From contig JBILGM010000078.1 in assembly GCA_044351045.1 (NCBI GenBank), forward strand, positions 1 through 7,552: 7,552 nucleotides of DNA. The letters are read 5' to 3'. This DNA comes from UBA6136 sp044351045 (lineage in GTDB: Bacteria; Pseudomonadota; Gammaproteobacteria; Methylococcales; Methylococcaceae). Below, in pieces: positions 6,735 to 7,552 of the stretch (position 1 is its first letter; every line of letters starts with the position of its first letter). The position numbers were made by a program, and so were the translations under genes. The notes under the pieces are model-generated. The model was given only the letters and a program-made list of their open reading frames with translations, made no database searches and was not told the origin of the DNA.

Positions 6735-6821
6735 GCCTCGGTGGCGAAATTGGTAGACGCAAGAGACTTAAAATCTCTCGACCTTACGGTCGTGCCGGTT
6801 CGACCCCGGCCCGAGGCACCA
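6735..6821 (+). tRNA. tRNA-Leu (anticodon UAA), CCA encoded
   Basis: An 87-base type II tRNA. The acceptor stem GCCTCGG (6735-6741) pairs perfectly with CCGAGGC (6811-6817), followed by discriminator A and encoded CCA (6819-6821). The D-loop region has TTGGTAGACGC. The anticodon stem AGAGA/TCTCT encloses the loop CTTAAAA, giving anticodon TAA (6769-6771), which reads UUA and UUG leucine codons. The variable arm is long (GACCTTACGGTC), as expected for leucine. The T arm is CCGGTTCGACCCCGG. It looks intact and functional. The broken integrase about 110 bp downstream suggests its 3' end served as an attachment site. Confidence 0.97.
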
Positions 6822-6931
6822 TAAAAACAAGGACTTAAGAGTAACGCCTAAGATCTTATTTGGTACCTATTGCCTACAAGGTCCAATCCACCACAACAAT
6901 TAGGGATAAAACTGAGCACTTAAGGGCATAA
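6822..6931. other. Spacer between tRNA-Leu and the integrase remnant
   Basis: A short AT-rich interval with the 10-bp palindrome TAAGATCTTA at 6849-6858. In intact integrative elements this position holds the attachment site arm and the integrase promoter. I see no second copy of the tRNA 3' end within the window, so no attL/attR pair can be defined. Confidence 0.35.
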
Positions 6932-7155
6932 ATGGCCGTCATTGGTAAGCGTAAAACAAGCGACGGAACCGTCACCTTCAGGGTGAGACTGCGCCTCCAA
7001 GGCCACCCAATCCAGACAGCAATCATTTGATCCTTAGGCAAACGCAAAAAAACCACCGCCAGTGGGTAAACATGGCAACGCCGCTGATTGATAACCCCGT
7101 AACAGTTGGCAAAACGGTCGGGCACGCTGGGGTTATCTTTCACAACGCCCCCTGA
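6932..7155 (+). pseudogene. Tyrosine-type integrase remnant, N-terminal arm-binding part
   Basis: From the ATG at 6932 the frame reads 32 residues (MAVIGKRKTSDGTVTF, then RVRLRLQGHPIQTAII) and stops at TGA 7028-7030. This opening, KRKxSDGTVxFxVRxRLxGxPxQTA, is the typical start of integrases with an N-terminal arm-type DNA-binding domain encoded next to tRNA genes. A decent ribosome site (AAGGG) precedes it. In the next frame a run from about 7024 to the TGA at 7153-7155 includes HRQWVNMATPLI, which may be the continuation (relatives have KKWA-like residues there) after a frameshift. That second part is uncertain. The catalytic domain is not present before the IS3-family element, so the gene is a fragment and cannot recombine DNA. 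Confidence 0.6.
7090..7137. repeat. 9-bp inverted repeat in the integrase remnant
   Basis: GATAACCCC at 7090-7098 is the exact complement of GGGGTTATC at 7129-7137, with a 30-base spacer. It lies in decayed DNA between the integrase remnant and the IS3-family element. No T-run of useful length follows, and the ends do not fit integron attC consensus. Its role is unknown. Confidence 0.6.
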
Positions 7156-7233
7156 TAGGCCCTTATTTCAAAGCCCCATCATTTCGGTCACCCTATGGCT
7201 TATCTGAAGCGCGGTAAAGACCGAAGGCAGGGG
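7156..7233. other. Unassigned stretch before the IS3-family element
   Basis: I see no gene, RNA or repeat here. It should be the original host or island DNA bordering the insertion, but no target duplication can be checked because the other IS end is outside the window. Confidence 0.35.
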
Positions 7234-7552
7234 GTAATCCCCCCATTTTTGGTCTGAGCCAAAAGTAGAGGTCATGCGGTCATGGCCAACCGCTGCATGG
7301 GTGTCATTCCGCCCAAGGCCATGTGTGGACGTTCGTGGTGATATCGGTAGATCCACTGGGTCGCGAAAATCCTCACCTGCTCAAGATCAGCCCAGTCGTG
7401 TTGTGAGAGCCATTCATATCGGACCGTTCGATTAAATCGCTCAACAAACGCATTCTGCTGCGGCTTCCCCGGCTGAATAAACTGGATCTTGATTTCATTC
7501 TCATTAGCCCAATTCTGGACGGACGCACTTACGTATTCTGGGCCATTGTCAC
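7234..7552 (-). mobile_element. IS3-family insertion sequence, partial (3' end)
   Basis: The C-terminal part of an IS3-family transposase is followed by about 40 bp of non-coding DNA. The C-rich, T-rich run GTAATCCCCCCATTTTT (7234-7250) looks like an IS3-family terminal repeat, which places the end near 7230-7240. The exact terminal base is not certain, because the partner repeat is not in the window. A small hairpin, TTTTGG/CCAAAA (7247-7264), lies between this end and the transposase stop. Confidence 0.7.
7272..7552 (-). CDS. IS3-family transposase (OrfB), C-terminal part, cut by window edge
   Basis: The last 92 residues of the DDE integrase subunit of an IS3-family element. It opens inside the second catalytic motif (DNGPEYVSASVQNW), then has IQPGKPQQNAFVERFNRTVRYEWL with the catalytic glutamate in VERF, and ends with the family C-terminus RYHHERPHMALGGMTPMQRL. 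The stop is TGA at 7272-7274. The part present has no lesion. The wording of the C-terminus suggests the IS3 or IS51 subgroup, which I cannot separate from this fragment. The N-terminal part and OrfA lie beyond the window. Confidence 0.93.
   Translation of the reverse strand, partial: DNGPEYVSASVQNWANENEIKIQFIQPGKPQQNAFVERFNRTVRYEWLSQHDWADLEQVRIFATQWIYRYHHERPHMALGGMTPMQRLAMTA

Noticed and set aside
7090..7137. Integron attC site
   Set aside because: The ends do not fit the RYYYAAC/GTTRRRY core consensus, and no integron integrase or cassette is present.

Overview
The window looks like a piece of a gammaproteobacterial chromosome that has been reworked by mobile DNA. The organism assignment is an inference. 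It rests on a Blc-type lipocalin, a Pseudomonas-like low-specificity threonine aldolase, a J-domain protein and a tRNA-Leu(UAA) with encoded CCA. The sequence does not fix the genus. Both ends are cut inside insertion sequences: an IS481-family transposase on the left and an IS3-family transposase on the right, both on the minus strand.

Layout. Positions 1-760 hold most of an IS481-family transposase, with its element end somewhere around 815-847. Directly next to it is a decayed metal-dependent amidohydrolase (848-2571, plus). It lacks its 5' end, carries an in-frame TAG, a one-base frameshift and an in-frame TGA, yet still encodes every metal-binding residue. Its 3' end overlaps by 35 bp a convergent, intact low-specificity L-threonine aldolase (minus). 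A plus-strand J-domain protein with coiled-coil-like segments follows, divergent from the aldolase. Convergent to it is a minus-strand pair: a Blc-like outer-membrane lipoprotein and, downstream, a DUF429-like protein with an RNase H-type fold. Between these two lie an 18-bp interrupted palindrome and a 19-codon leader ORF whose stop overlaps the second gene's start.

The right third holds a 410-bp gene-poor stretch with three perfect 8-bp repeats and a hairpin, then tRNA-Leu(UAA). About 110 bp beyond the tRNA is the start of a tyrosine-type integrase, broken after 32 codons, then the IS3-family element. A tRNA followed by a broken integrase and an IS is the usual scar of an integrated element that was later lost or degraded.

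The intact genes do not form one evident pathway. The lipocalin/DUF429 pair is the only likely operon. I see no intact defence system, CRISPR array or complete new mobile system. The most interesting points are the leader ORF with palindrome at the lipocalin/DUF429 junction, the little-characterised J-domain and DUF429-like proteins, and the erosion of the amidohydrolase and integrase beside IS elements.
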